From: Pseudogulbenkiania subflava DSM 22618
GTDB lineage: Bacteria; Pseudomonadota; Gammaproteobacteria; Burkholderiales; Chromobacteriaceae
Reading direction: 5' to 3'
Length of the DNA: 64,000 nt
NCBI RefSeq assembly: GCF_900177275.1
Contig: NZ_FXAG01000017.1
Location: forward strand, 1 to 64,000
The notes under the pieces are model-generated. The model was not told the origin of the DNA, did not search any database, and saw only the letters and a program-made list of their open reading frames with translations. The translations under genes were made by a program, and so were the position numbers. Shown piece after piece: positions 53,460 to 61,835 of this stretch; position 1 is the first letter of the stretch, and the number at the start of each line of letters is the position of its first letter.

Positions 53460-53867
53460 ATGTCCCGCCCCGTTTTTTCAGTCCGAGAGGAAGAGGTCGA
53501 CTTCTCCGCCATCCGCGCGCAGGGCGCGGGCGGGCAAAACGTCAACAAGGTGTCGTCGGCCATCCATCTGCGCTTCGACGTCACCGCCTCGTCGCTGCCG
53601 GCCTTCATCAAGGAGCGCTTGCTGCAACTGGGCGACCAGCGCGTCAGCAAGGAGGGCGTGGTGGTGATCAAGGCCCAGCAATACCGCACCCAGGAGCAGA
53701 ACCGGGCCGACGCCCTGCTGCGCCTGCAGGCGCTGGTCGACAGCGTCAGCCACACCCCCAAGGCGCGTCGCGCCACCAAGCCGACCTTCGGCTCCAAGCA
53801 GCGCCGCCTGGAGGGCAAGGCCCGGCGCGGCGGCATCAAGTCGCTGCGCGGCAAGGTCGATCTCTGA
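53460..53867 (+). CDS. arfB: Alternative ribosome-rescue factor / peptidyl-tRNA hydrolase ArfB
   Basis: A 135-residue release-factor-like protein that frees peptides from ribosomes stalled without a stop codon. The catalytic GGQ is intact in IRAQGAGGQNVNKVSSAIHL (residues ~20-39). The C-terminal tail that enters the empty mRNA channel is basic (RRATKPTFGSKQRRLEGKAR and RRGGIKSLRGKVDL). The ATG follows an ATCACGCC context with weak site. Its TGA stop shares a base with the left end of a MITE-like element. Confidence 0.92.
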   Translation: MSRPVFSVREEEVDFSAIRAQGAGGQNVNKVSSAIHLRFDVTASSLPAFIKERLLQLGDQRVSKEGVVVIKAQQYRTQEQNRADALLRLQALVDSVSHTPKARRATKPTFGSKQRRLEGKARRGGIKSLRGKVDL

Positions 53868-54008
53868 GAACCTGTTGACGATCTGCTGCGCGTCGGCGAT
53901 GCGGCGTTAAAAACGTCTTCGGAATGCTCATTTACCACGTGTAAACTCCGCTTCCTCAGCCGTTTTTGCCTTGTCTCGCTCTAGCTCGCGAGATCGTAAA
54001 CAGGCTCT
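53867..54008. repeat. MITE-like element, copy A (142 bp)
   Basis: The 18-base ends are AGAACCTGTTGACGATCT and AGATCGTAAACAGGCTCT, inverted repeats of each other (16/18). The interior contains a second imperfect palindrome (GGCGTTAAAAACG and CCGTTTTTGCC). There is no coding capacity. It begins on the last base of the arfB stop. Confidence 0.8.
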
Positions 54009-54070
54009 AAGGCGGCCGTCCACCTGCCGTATTCTTCCCGGCTCTCTCTCCCCGCGCCGCCCGTTAAACG

Positions 54071-54997
54071 TCAGGGCGGTGGCGCATCGTCACGATACAG
54101 CGCCAGCTCGCGCCGGCCCGTGCCATCGATCATCGCCCGGTACATGCCGGCGCTGTTGAACGGCATCGCCACGCGGCCGTCGGCGTCGACGGCGATCACG
54201 CCGCCGCTGCCGCCCAGTGCCGGCAAGGTGCCGTGGACCACGCTGTCGGCGGCCTCGGCCAGCGTCTGTCCGGCGTAGGCGAGGCGGGCGGCGATGTCGT
54301 GCGCGACGGCGGCGCGGATGAAGTATTCGCCGTGCCCGGTGGCGGATACCGCACAGCGCTCATCGGCCCAGGTGCCGGCGCCGATCAGCGGGCTGTCGCC
54401 GATGCGCCCCGGCCACTTGCCGGCGCGTCCGCCCGTGGAGGTGGCGGCGGCGAGCCTTCCCTGCACGTCGAGTGCGACCGCGCCGACGGTGCCATGGCCC
54501 GCGCCCGCCGGCCCATCGGCCAGACGGGCCTTCTCGCGCTGCAGCGCCTGCCAGCGGGCCTCGGTGAAAAAATATTGCGGGGGCTCGCATTCCAGGCCCT
54601 CGGTGCGGGCGAAGGCATCGGCGGCGGCAAAGCCCAGCATGACGCAGGGCGTCGCCTCCATCACGCGACGGGCGAGCCGGACCGGATTGCGGGCGATGCT
54701 GACGCCGGTGACCGCGCCGGCGGCCCGGCTGTGGCCATCCATGACGGCCGCCTCCAGCTCCACCCGGCCGTCCAGGGTAAAGTCGGCACCGCGCCCGGCG
54801 TTGAACAGTGGGTCGTCCTCGAGCAGCGCGACGGCCGTGGTCACGGCATCGAGCGCGCTGCCGCCCTCGTGCAGTATGCGGTAACCGGCGTCGAGCGCCG
54901 CCGCCAGCCCGGCGCGCAGCGCCGTGTCCCGTTCCGGATCGCGCTCGGCGTTCTGGACCGGCCCCGCGCCACCGTGCACGGCAAAAGCGATTGTCAT
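54071..54997 (-). CDS. iaaA: Isoaspartyl peptidase / type 2 (plant-type) L-asparaginase
   Basis: An Ntn-hydrolase of 308 residues that removes isoaspartyl residues from peptides and hydrolyses asparagine. It opens IAFAVHGGAGPVQNAERDPE. GSALDAVTTAVALLEDDPLFNAGRGADFTLDG (~residues 46-77) is the substrate-loop region. The autoproteolysis site and nucleophile Thr are in AGHGTVGAVALD (~residue 168-179), followed by ATSTGGRAGKWPGRIGDSPL. The precursor is expected to split at Gly-Thr. GGGGAGCC precedes the ATG. It stands alone. Confidence 0.92.
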   Translation of the reverse strand: MTIAFAVHGGAGPVQNAERDPERDTALRAGLAAALDAGYRILHEGGSALDAVTTAVALLEDDPLFNAGRGADFTLDGRVELEAAVMDGHSRAAGAVTGVSIARNPVRLARRVMEATPCVMLGFAAADAFARTEGLECEPPQYFFTEARWQALQREKARLADGPAGAGHGTVGAVALDVQGRLAAATSTGGRAGKWPGRIGDSPLIGAGTWADERCAVSATGHGEYFIRAAVAHDIAARLAYAGQTLAEAADSVVHGTLPALGGSGGVIAVDADGRVAMPFNSAGMYRAMIDGTGRRELALYRDDAPPP

Positions 54998-55117
54998 CGT
55001 GATGGCTCCCCTGGATTTGACCGCAAGCCGGATGCGGCTTGGCTATGCTTTATATAGCGTAGCCCGCAATGGTGATTGCGATTGCGATGGCGGGCCTTCA
55101 ACGCCGAGGGGCGTGTC

Positions 55118-55783
55118 ATGCAGAACGAAAAAACAAGGCAAGTATTCGAGTGGTTGCTGTTGTCGCTGGGCTGGTTCGCACTCGGCCTGCAGCTCTATCT
55201 CGGCATCATGGCCGAACTCGAACGGGGCGTGGCGTGGCAGTGGACGGTGTTCAACTATTTCAGCTACTTCACCATCCTCACCAACCTGTTCCTCGCCGCC
55301 GGGCTGACCGTCCCGAGGCTGCGACCGCACTCCCGCTTCGGGCATTTCCTGCGGCGCCCGACGGTGCGCTCGGCCTCGCTGGTGTACATCACCATCGTCG
55401 GCCTGGTGTACGCCATCCTGCTGCGGCATCTGTGGAACCCCACCGGTTGGCGTTGGCTGGGCGACGTGCTGCTGCACGACGTCATCCCGATCGGCTACTT
55501 CGTCCACTGGGTGCTGTTCGTACCGCCGGCCCGGCTGCGCTGGCGCGACGCGCTGTTATGGCTGGCCTATCCCGGCGGTTATCTCGCCTACACCTTGCTG
55601 CGCGGCGTGTTCGTCGGGCTGTATCCCTATCCCTTCCTCAACGTGCTGCGCCTTGGCTACCAGGGGGTGCTGGTCAACTCGGCCTTCCTGGCGCTCGCCT
55701 TCGTGGCGATGGGCTGGCTGGTGGTGGTGCTGGACCGTCACGTCAAGGGCCTGCTGGCGGTGCGGGTGAACACCCGGCGCTAG
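55118..55783 (+). CDS. Pr6Pr family membrane protein
   Basis: A 221-residue integral membrane protein with six predicted helices, of the Pr6Pr (FAR-17a/AIG1-like) family. Characteristic parts are FNYFSYFTILTNLFLAAGLT (~residues 45-64), LLHDVIPIGYFVHWVLFVPP with conserved His (~130) and LLWLAYPGGYLAYTLLRGVF. Eukaryotic AIG1/ADTRP relatives are threonine-type lipid hydrolases, but the bacterial function is unknown. The start at 55118 follows GAGGGG. It stands alone. Confidence 0.82.
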   Translation: MQNEKTRQVFEWLLLSLGWFALGLQLYLGIMAELERGVAWQWTVFNYFSYFTILTNLFLAAGLTVPRLRPHSRFGHFLRRPTVRSASLVYITIVGLVYAILLRHLWNPTGWRWLGDVLLHDVIPIGYFVHWVLFVPPARLRWRDALLWLAYPGGYLAYTLLRGVFVGLYPYPFLNVLRLGYQGVLVNSAFLALAFVAMGWLVVVLDRHVKGLLAVRVNTRR

Positions 55784-56021
55784 GGGGGTATCGATGGTTT
55801 CCTCCCCACGCCGGCACCCGTGCCGACACACCCCAGGCCCGCTTCCGCCCCACCGAGCGGCCATCCTTCACTGAAGATTTTTTCATGTTCCGACGCGTCG
55901 GCGGCATGCCGCAGGCTCTTCGGCCAACCTTGATGCCCTCCGAGCGCATTTGCCCCGAGCCCGGCGGCAATGCTACAACGTCGGGTTCTGGCGGCCGCGG
56001 CCGTCGTGCCCTGGAGAGGTC
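55784..56021. other. Spacer with a half hairpin repeat
   Basis: No gene. CTCTTCGGCCAACCTT at 55916-55931 is the right arm of the GGTTGGCCG hairpin family without its partner arm, so a worn copy. Confidence 0.5.
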
Positions 56022-56930
56022 ATGCCACATTCCCAGCCCATTTCCGGCAAGGGGGCCATGCTGTCGCTGTTGGCATCGGTGCTGTTCGCCCTGCTGTCAG
56101 GCTACACCACGCTGCTGAAGCCGCTGGACGGCCTCGCCATCTACGCCTGGCGCGTGCTGTGGACGCTGCCCGGCGTGCTGTTGCTGCTGGCGGTGCGCGG
56201 CCAGTGGTCGTCGCTACGGGGGCAACTGCTGCGGCTGCGCCGCGAACCCTTGCTGTGGCTGCTGCTCCCGGCGATGGCGGCATTGCTGGCCACCCAGCTA
56301 TGGCTGTTCATGTGGGCGCCGCTGCATGGGGAGGCGATGGCGGTGTCGATGGGCTACTTCCTGCTGCCATTGACCATGGTGCTGACCGGTTGCGTGCTGT
56401 ACGGCGAGCGGCTGTATCGCCTGCAATGGCTGGCGGTAGGCTGCGCCATGGTGGGGGTGGCGCACGAACTGTGGCTGACGCGCGCCTTCGCCTGGCCGAC
56501 GCTGCTGGTGGCGATAGGCTACCCGCCGTATTTCGTCCTGCGGCGCAGGTCCAGACTCGAACCGATCAGCGGCTTCGCCCTGGAGTTGGCGCTGATGAGC
56601 CCGGTGGCGCTGCTGCTGTTGTGGCACTTGGGGGAGGCCGGCTGGGGCGTGCTGGGCGAGCCGAAATTCTGGCTGCTGCTGCCCGGGCTGGGCCTGATCA
56701 GCACCGTGGCACTGGCCAGCTACATGGTCGCCAGCCGCCACCTGCCGCTGGGGCTCCTGGGTATTCTCGGCTACGTCGAGCCGGTGCTGCTGTTCGTGCT
56801 GGCGGTGACGCTGCTGGGCGAACCGCTGTCGCTGGACAGCCTGCTGACCTATGCGCCGATCTGGCTCGCGGTGCTGCTCACCGGCATCCATACCGCGCTG
56901 CACCGGCGCCGATCGCTGCGTGCCGCTTAG
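56022..56930 (+). CDS. rarD: EamA-family permease, RarD-like
   Basis: A 302-residue drug/metabolite transporter with ten predicted membrane segments. Residues matching RarD (chloramphenicol-sensitive protein family) include GAMLSLLASVLFALLSGYTT (N-terminal), YAWRVLWTLPGVLLLLAVRG (~45), MWAPLHGEAMAVSMGYFLLP (~100) and PLGLLGILGYVEPVLLFVLA (~240). The ATG at 56022 follows GGAGAGG. The transported substrate is unknown in the whole family. It stands alone. Confidence 0.88.
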   Translation: MPHSQPISGKGAMLSLLASVLFALLSGYTTLLKPLDGLAIYAWRVLWTLPGVLLLLAVRGQWSSLRGQLLRLRREPLLWLLLPAMAALLATQLWLFMWAPLHGEAMAVSMGYFLLPLTMVLTGCVLYGERLYRLQWLAVGCAMVGVAHELWLTRAFAWPTLLVAIGYPPYFVLRRRSRLEPISGFALELALMSPVALLLLWHLGEAGWGVLGEPKFWLLLPGLGLISTVALASYMVASRHLPLGLLGILGYVEPVLLFVLAVTLLGEPLSLDSLLTYAPIWLAVLLTGIHTALHRRRSLRAA

Positions 56931-57053
56931 CCAATAGCAGGAGCCTCCTGTGTCGGGGGCTCGATACCGGCCTCGGGGCGACGTCGCGTCATGGCCCCCA
57001 GCCCGCATGTCGGCCGGGGCCGGCTGGCGCGCCCCTGCGTTGCCTCGCTTACC

Positions 57054-57362
57054 TCACCGATCCCCCTTCACGACCGCCTCTTTAGAAGGCGCCGATCCAG
57101 CCCGCCGCCTCATCTCCTCGCGTAGCTTCAAGCCAAGAATAATCGACGACAGCAGCAGTGTCATGGCATTGGAAGCAATCAACGGCCCGGCCCCGAGCAG
57201 GATGCCGTACGCCAGCCACAACGCCACGCCGCTGACGAACATCAGGTACATCGACAGCGAGATGCTGCTCAGGTCGCGCGTGCGCAGGGCGTGCAGAACC
57301 TGGGGCAGAAAGCTCGATGTGGTGAGAAAGGCGGCCAAGTAGCCGTAATATTCGAGTTTCAT
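57054..57362 (-). CDS. SemiSWEET sugar transporter
   Basis: A 102-residue three-helix protein that dimerises to form a sugar channel/transporter. The PQ motif is at TTSSFLPQVLHALRTRDLSS (residues ~13-32). The middle helix MYLMFVSGVALWLAYGILLG and the third helix ending LLLSSIILGLKLREEMRRRA match bacterial SemiSWEETs. The start at 57362 begins the conserved MKLEYYGYLAAF; the frame stays open upstream without a good site. It lies before a MITE-like element. Confidence 0.88.
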   Translation of the reverse strand: MKLEYYGYLAAFLTTSSFLPQVLHALRTRDLSSISLSMYLMFVSGVALWLAYGILLGAGPLIASNAMTLLLSSIILGLKLREEMRRRAGSAPSKEAVVKGDR

Positions 57363-57436
57363 GATGGATGGCGCGTGGAGGTGGGAACGATCCGTCAGCG
57401 TAACAGAGAGCTCGCCACCGTCAATGCACCTCGCTG

Positions 57437-57615
57437 AGAACCAGTTCCCGATCTTGCTGCGCATCCCTGATCGGGGCTCATGTGCTGCTCTGCGCGTGCG
57501 AATCTCTTGCGGAGACTCGCTCAGCCATGATCCTCATGTACTTTAGTGCATTCCGGTTCCTGCGCTGCTCTTCACCCCGCTGAGGGCTGCTCGCGACAGA
57601 TCGTGAACAGGTTCT
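57437..57615. repeat. MITE-like element, copy B (179 bp)
   Basis: The left end AGAACCAGTTCCCGATCT (57437-57454) and the right end AGATCGTGAACAGGTTCT (57598-57615) match the ends of copy A at 15/18 and 16/18. The interior differs from copy A but matches the partial copy at 40803. There is no coding capacity. Confidence 0.75.
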
Positions 57616-57789
57616 GAGCAGTTGCAGGCGTTGTGGATCGCGTGCTGAGTCTGCCATACCTTGAGTACCCAGAGGCTATCTAGGGTGGGCCGGGCTGTGC
57701 TACGTTCCAGTCATTCGGCATGGTATTCGGAGGTTGCGATACCGAGTATGCCGTTGGCCCTGTCGATGATGCCCCCTATGGAGCGTGCG

Positions 57790-59445
57790 ATGCCAGAAGC
57801 CCATTCCCCCACCGAAAAACGGGTACGCCATTTCCGCCAGATTCTGGTGTGGCCGCTGCAACTGATGCCGATCCACGCCGGCAGCCAGATCCAGAAGCAC
57901 TGGGAGCTGTTGCAGCAAAGCGGCGCCGACAACCCCTGGCACGAGATCGACGACGTTTTCCCCGACGATCCGGCCCGGTTTCATGCCCAGCAGTACCATG
58001 AGTTCATTACTTTCCTACCGCATGTCCAGCGCTTTCTGTACGGCGAGAGCCGCACCGCGCGTCAGGGGCGCGTCGCTGGTGCCTCGCCGATGCGGGTGTT
58101 CCGCCGCCGTGACATCGCCGCGGTGCGGCTTGTCCCGGAGCCGGGCGGCGCGCCGTTGACGTTGCAGGTGGCGCGGGTCGACCTGCATTTCTTCTTCGAC
58201 ATTGATGTGGTGCAACTGGTGGTCGAGGTGGCCGGTGACGACCTGACGCTGTTCCAGGCGCAGGACACGCTGTACCGGTTCGGCCGGGCTTATCCGGCCG
58301 GCTGGGACGAAACGGGGCAGGGCATGCACTGTCTGCCCCGGGTGGAGTGGCTGGGGGCGGACGGCGCCACGCTGGCGGCGTCCGACTTCGAGAAGCGCGA
58401 CAAGTACCTGTCCTTCGTCGGCCGCCATCGAGCGCCGTGCATCGCGGCGCATTGGGATTTCCTGCTCCGGCCGTTGGTGCTTGACCATGCCGACGAGCCC
58501 GGCCTGATCCGTTACCGCCAGCTCGAGTACTACCGCATGCCGGTGATCGCCTACCTGGCGCTGGACGATCCGCGCGCCTTGTCGCGCAGCGACTTCATCC
58601 GCCTGGGGTTGCTCACTGCGGCCAGTGAGCAGTCGGGCTTGCCGTACGCCGACCGGCACGTTGCCGACTTCGAGCAGCGCTATTGCTACGACCGTTATTG
58701 GGGGGACCGGGTGGATGGCCCACCGACGCGTTTTTTGTGCTGTGGCCATGCCCTGGTGATGGTCGGCGATGCGGCCTCGCCGGTGTTTACCGGCGCGGAG
58801 ACCGGGCTGTTGGCACAGTTCCGGCACCAGTATTTCCTGCTGTTTCTGATCGCGCATTTTCAGAAGGCAAGCTTGCTGATGTTTTCGGACCGGCTGGTCG
58901 AGGCACTCAACCGGCTCGACATCCACCACGCGGAATCGGTCAAGGAATTCAAGCGTGTTATCCGCCAGCTGTTCGAGATCTTCTTGCGCTTCACCCACCG
59001 CTACTGGTTCCACGAGCTGTCGGACTTGGCGCAGTCGCGCGCCCTGTTTCGCATGTGCACCGACCACCTCGGCTCCGCGGCCTTGTTCGACGAGGTGCGC
59101 GACGAAATCCGTGAGATGAGCGAGTACCTCGACAGCGACAGTCTGCGCCGCCAGGCCAACACCGTGGTGCGGCTGACCATCGTTACCACCTTCGGCCTGA
59201 TCGGTTCGATTACTACCGGGTTTCTCGGCATGAACCTGCTGGCCGCCGCGGACAGTCCGTTCCCGCTCAAGGTGTGGTATTTCCTGCTGACGCTGATTCC
59301 GACCACCTGGCTGACACTCTATACCGTGGTGAAGTCGAAACGCCTGTCGGACTTCCTCGAGGCGCTGTCGGACGAGCGCCTGCCGCGCCGGGCGAAGCTG
59401 GGGGCGCTGATCGCGGTCTGGCGCCACAAAAAGGCGGCAGGATGA
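57790..59445 (+). CDS. CorA-like divalent cation transporter domain protein, long form
   Basis: A 551-residue membrane protein. The N-terminal ~430 residues are cytosolic and unlike classical CorA, including QLMPIHAGSQIQKHWELLQQ (~24) and FLCCGHALVMVGDAASPVFT (~315). The C-terminal region carries a stalk helix, the membrane helix VVRLTIVTTFGLIGSITTGF (~460), the channel motif FLGMNLLAAADSP with GMN, and a second helix (WYFLLTLIPTTWLTLYTVVK). The topology is that of the CorA superfamily; the extended cytosolic domain suggests a specialised regulator or a different ion. The ATG at 57790 follows GGAGC; in-frame codons further upstream run into the spacer. Confidence 0.8.
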   Translation: MPEAHSPTEKRVRHFRQILVWPLQLMPIHAGSQIQKHWELLQQSGADNPWHEIDDVFPDDPARFHAQQYHEFITFLPHVQRFLYGESRTARQGRVAGASPMRVFRRRDIAAVRLVPEPGGAPLTLQVARVDLHFFFDIDVVQLVVEVAGDDLTLFQAQDTLYRFGRAYPAGWDETGQGMHCLPRVEWLGADGATLAASDFEKRDKYLSFVGRHRAPCIAAHWDFLLRPLVLDHADEPGLIRYRQLEYYRMPVIAYLALDDPRALSRSDFIRLGLLTAASEQSGLPYADRHVADFEQRYCYDRYWGDRVDGPPTRFLCCGHALVMVGDAASPVFTGAETGLLAQFRHQYFLLFLIAHFQKASLLMFSDRLVEALNRLDIHHAESVKEFKRVIRQLFEIFLRFTHRYWFHELSDLAQSRALFRMCTDHLGSAALFDEVRDEIREMSEYLDSDSLRRQANTVVRLTIVTTFGLIGSITTGFLGMNLLAAADSPFPLKVWYFLLTLIPTTWLTLYTVVKSKRLSDFLEALSDERLPRRAKLGALIAVWRHKKAAG

Positions 59446-59654
59446 GCCGTGAGTGCGGTGAGCCTGGCGCCGTGCCCTTGCCAGGAGCCCTTTTCTGACG
59501 TTTGCCGTCGCGATTTGCCTGCCCGGCGGCGTTCTATCGCGGCGGCAGCGTGGTAAACTCTGTGGGATTTCGTTTTTATCCCCCGCAGCGTCGACCGGCC
59601 TCCTGCACAAATCCGGCGATGCTGCCGCAATCGGCAATACTCATGGAGCTCCTG

Positions 59655-60863
59655 ATGACCACTTCGATCTTCGCCGCCGTGGAAATGGCGCCGCGCGACC
59701 CCATTCTCGGCCTGAACGAAGCCTTCAACGCTGACACCCGTGCCACCAAGGTGAACCTGGGCGTGGGCGTGTACTACGACGACAACGGCAAGATTCCGCT
59801 TCTGGCCGCCGTCAAGGCCGCCGAGAAGGCCCGCCTGGAAGCCATGCCGCCGCGCGGCTACCAGCCGATCGAAGGTCCGGCCATCTACGGCCAAGCCGTG
59901 CAGAACCTGCTGTTCGGCGCCGGCAGCGAACTGACCGAGTCCGGTCGCGTGGTCACCGCCCAGGCCTTGGGCGGCACCGGTGCGCTGCGCATCGGCGCTG
60001 ATTTCCTGCATCGCATGAACCCGAACGCCACCGTCTACATCAGCGACCCGAGCTGGGAAAACCACCGCGCGCTGTTCGAAGCTGCCGGCTTCAAGGTAGA
60101 GAACTACCCGTACTACGACCCGACCACCCGTGGCGTCAACTTCGCCGCGATGAAGGCCTTCCTGCTGGGCCTGGAAGCCGGTTCGATCATCGTGCTGCAC
60201 GCCTGCTGCCACAACCCGACCGGCGCTGATCTGTCCGACGCCCAGTGGGGCGAAGTGGTCGAAGCCTGCCGTGAGCGCGGCCTGGTGCCGTTCCTCGACA
60301 TGGCCTACCAGGGCTTTGCCGAAGGCATCGATCAGGATGCCGTGGCGGTGAATCTGTTCTCGGCTTCCGGCCTGCAGTTCTTCGTGTCGAGCTCGTTCTC
60401 CAAGAGCTTCTCGCTGTACGGCGAGCGCGTCGGCGCGTTGTCCATCGTGACCGCCTCCAAGGAAGAAGCCGGCCGCGTGATGTCGCAGCTCAAGCGCGTG
60501 ATCCGCACCAATTACTCCAACCCGCAGATTCATGGTGGCGCCATCGTGGCCGCCGTGCTGTCCAGCCCGGAACTGCGTCAGCAGTGGGAAGACGAACTGG
60601 CCGGCATGCGTGACCGCATCCGCGCCATGCGCTCCGGTCTGGTCGAGCAGCTCAAGGCCAAGGGCGTGGAGCAGGACTTCTCCTTCGTGATCAAGCAGCG
60701 CGGCATGTTCTCCTACACCGGCCTCTCCGCCGCCCAGGTAGAACAGCTGAAGAACGATTTCGGCATCTACGCCGTGTCGACCGGCCGCATCTGCCTGGCC
60801 GCTCTCAACAGCAAGAACATCGGCTACGTGGCCGAGGCCATCGCTGCGGTGGTCAAGGGCTGA
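59655..60863 (+). CDS. tyrB: Aspartate/aromatic amino acid aminotransferase (class I)
   Basis: A PLP enzyme of 402 residues transferring amino groups between aspartate or aromatic amino acids and 2-oxoglutarate. The opening IFAAVEMAPRDPILGLNEAF and KVNLGVGVYYDDNGKIPLL are those of AspC/TyrB. The PLP-contact HACCHNPTGADL (~residue 185) is present, and the Schiff-base Lys lies in SSSFSKSFSLYGERVGAL (~247). GRICLAALN near the C-terminus binds the substrate carboxylate. The ATG at 59655 follows GGAG at good distance. AspC and TyrB cannot be told apart by eye. Confidence 0.92.
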   Translation: MTTSIFAAVEMAPRDPILGLNEAFNADTRATKVNLGVGVYYDDNGKIPLLAAVKAAEKARLEAMPPRGYQPIEGPAIYGQAVQNLLFGAGSELTESGRVVTAQALGGTGALRIGADFLHRMNPNATVYISDPSWENHRALFEAAGFKVENYPYYDPTTRGVNFAAMKAFLLGLEAGSIIVLHACCHNPTGADLSDAQWGEVVEACRERGLVPFLDMAYQGFAEGIDQDAVAVNLFSASGLQFFVSSSFSKSFSLYGERVGALSIVTASKEEAGRVMSQLKRVIRTNYSNPQIHGGAIVAAVLSSPELRQQWEDELAGMRDRIRAMRSGLVEQLKAKGVEQDFSFVIKQRGMFSYTGLSAAQVEQLKNDFGIYAVSTGRICLAALNSKNIGYVAEAIAAVVKG

Positions 60864-60885
60864 TTTCGTCCGTCGCCGTTTCAGA

Positions 60886-60919
60886 GAAACCCGGCCGGAG
60901 CGATTCGGCCGGGTTTTTG
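60886..60919 (+). terminator. Terminator after the aminotransferase gene
   Basis: AAACCCGGCCG pairs with CGGCCGGGTTT around GAGCGATT, followed by a T run, 24 bases after the stop. Confidence 0.9.
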
Positions 60920-61027
60920 TTTGCCTGTCATGTGTGCGGGTTCAAAGATTGGCCGCAGATAACCGCGCACGTCGCCGCCAAAAGCGCGATAATCGCGCTC
61001 CTGTCGAATCACCCCCGAGTCTCCGCC

Positions 61028-61762
61028 ATGACCGATACCATCCGCCTGTCCAAACGCATGACTGAACTGGGCCTGTGCTCGCGCCGCGAGGCCGACGAAT
61101 TCATCGAGATGGGGCTGGTCAAGGTCGACGGCGTGGTGGTGAACGTATTGGGCAGCCGGGTGCGCCCGGAGCAGACCATCGAACTGACGCGCCAGGCGAT
61201 GGCGCTGCAGGCCGAGCGCGTCACCTTCCTGCTCAACAAGCCGGTGGGCTACGGCTCCGGCCCGTCGGAGGCCGGCGAGCGTCCGGCCTGGCAGCTGATC
61301 AAGCCGGAGACCCGTTCGCCCAGGGACCGTTCCGGCTACACCTTCCTGAAGAAACATCTCAATTACCTGGCGCCGGCGGGCAAGCTGGACGTCGATTCGT
61401 CCGGCCTCTTGGTGCTGACCCAGGATGGCCGCATTGCGCGAGCGCTGATGGCCAAGGCGGCCGACTTCGAACAGGAGTTCCTGGTGTGGGTCGAGGGTGA
61501 GGTCAGCGAGGCCATGCTCGAGCAGCTGCGGCACGGCCTGAGCCTCGACGGCGAAGCGCTGAAGCCGGTCAAGGTCAGCCGCCAGAGTGATAGCCAGCTA
61601 CGCTTCGTGTTGCGCGACCCGGTGCGTCGCCAGATCCGCCGCATGGCCGAGCTGGTCGGCCTGCGCGTGACGGCGGTGAAGCGCATCCGCATCGGCCGCA
61701 TCGCGCTGGGCGATCTGGAGCAGGGGCAGTGGCGCTACCTGGCCGAGCACGAACGGTTCTGA
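61028..61762 (+). CDS. rluF: 23S rRNA pseudouridine synthase (RluF/RsuA family)
   Basis: A 244-residue RNA-modifying enzyme. The N-terminal S4 RNA-binding domain is RLSKRMTELGLCSRREADEF (residues ~6-25). The catalytic domain contains the family motif with its Asp in AGKLDVDSSGLLVLTQDG (~residues 119-136) and the RxIRRM tail DPVRRQIRRMAELVGLRVTA (~197-216). The FLKKHLNYLAP segment before the catalytic motif matches RluF/RluE-like proteins. The ATG at 61028 is at the S4 domain; upstream sequence is not protein-like. It is convergent with the radical SAM operon. Confidence 0.88.
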   Translation: MTDTIRLSKRMTELGLCSRREADEFIEMGLVKVDGVVVNVLGSRVRPEQTIELTRQAMALQAERVTFLLNKPVGYGSGPSEAGERPAWQLIKPETRSPRDRSGYTFLKKHLNYLAPAGKLDVDSSGLLVLTQDGRIARALMAKAADFEQEFLVWVEGEVSEAMLEQLRHGLSLDGEALKPVKVSRQSDSQLRFVLRDPVRRQIRRMAELVGLRVTAVKRIRIGRIALGDLEQGQWRYLAEHERF

Positions 61763-61835
61763 CCCGATCGGCAGGGCGACGTGCTGTAGAGCCGGTACGG
61801 TGCTTTGCCGTTCCACCTGCCGAGCGTAGGCAAGG

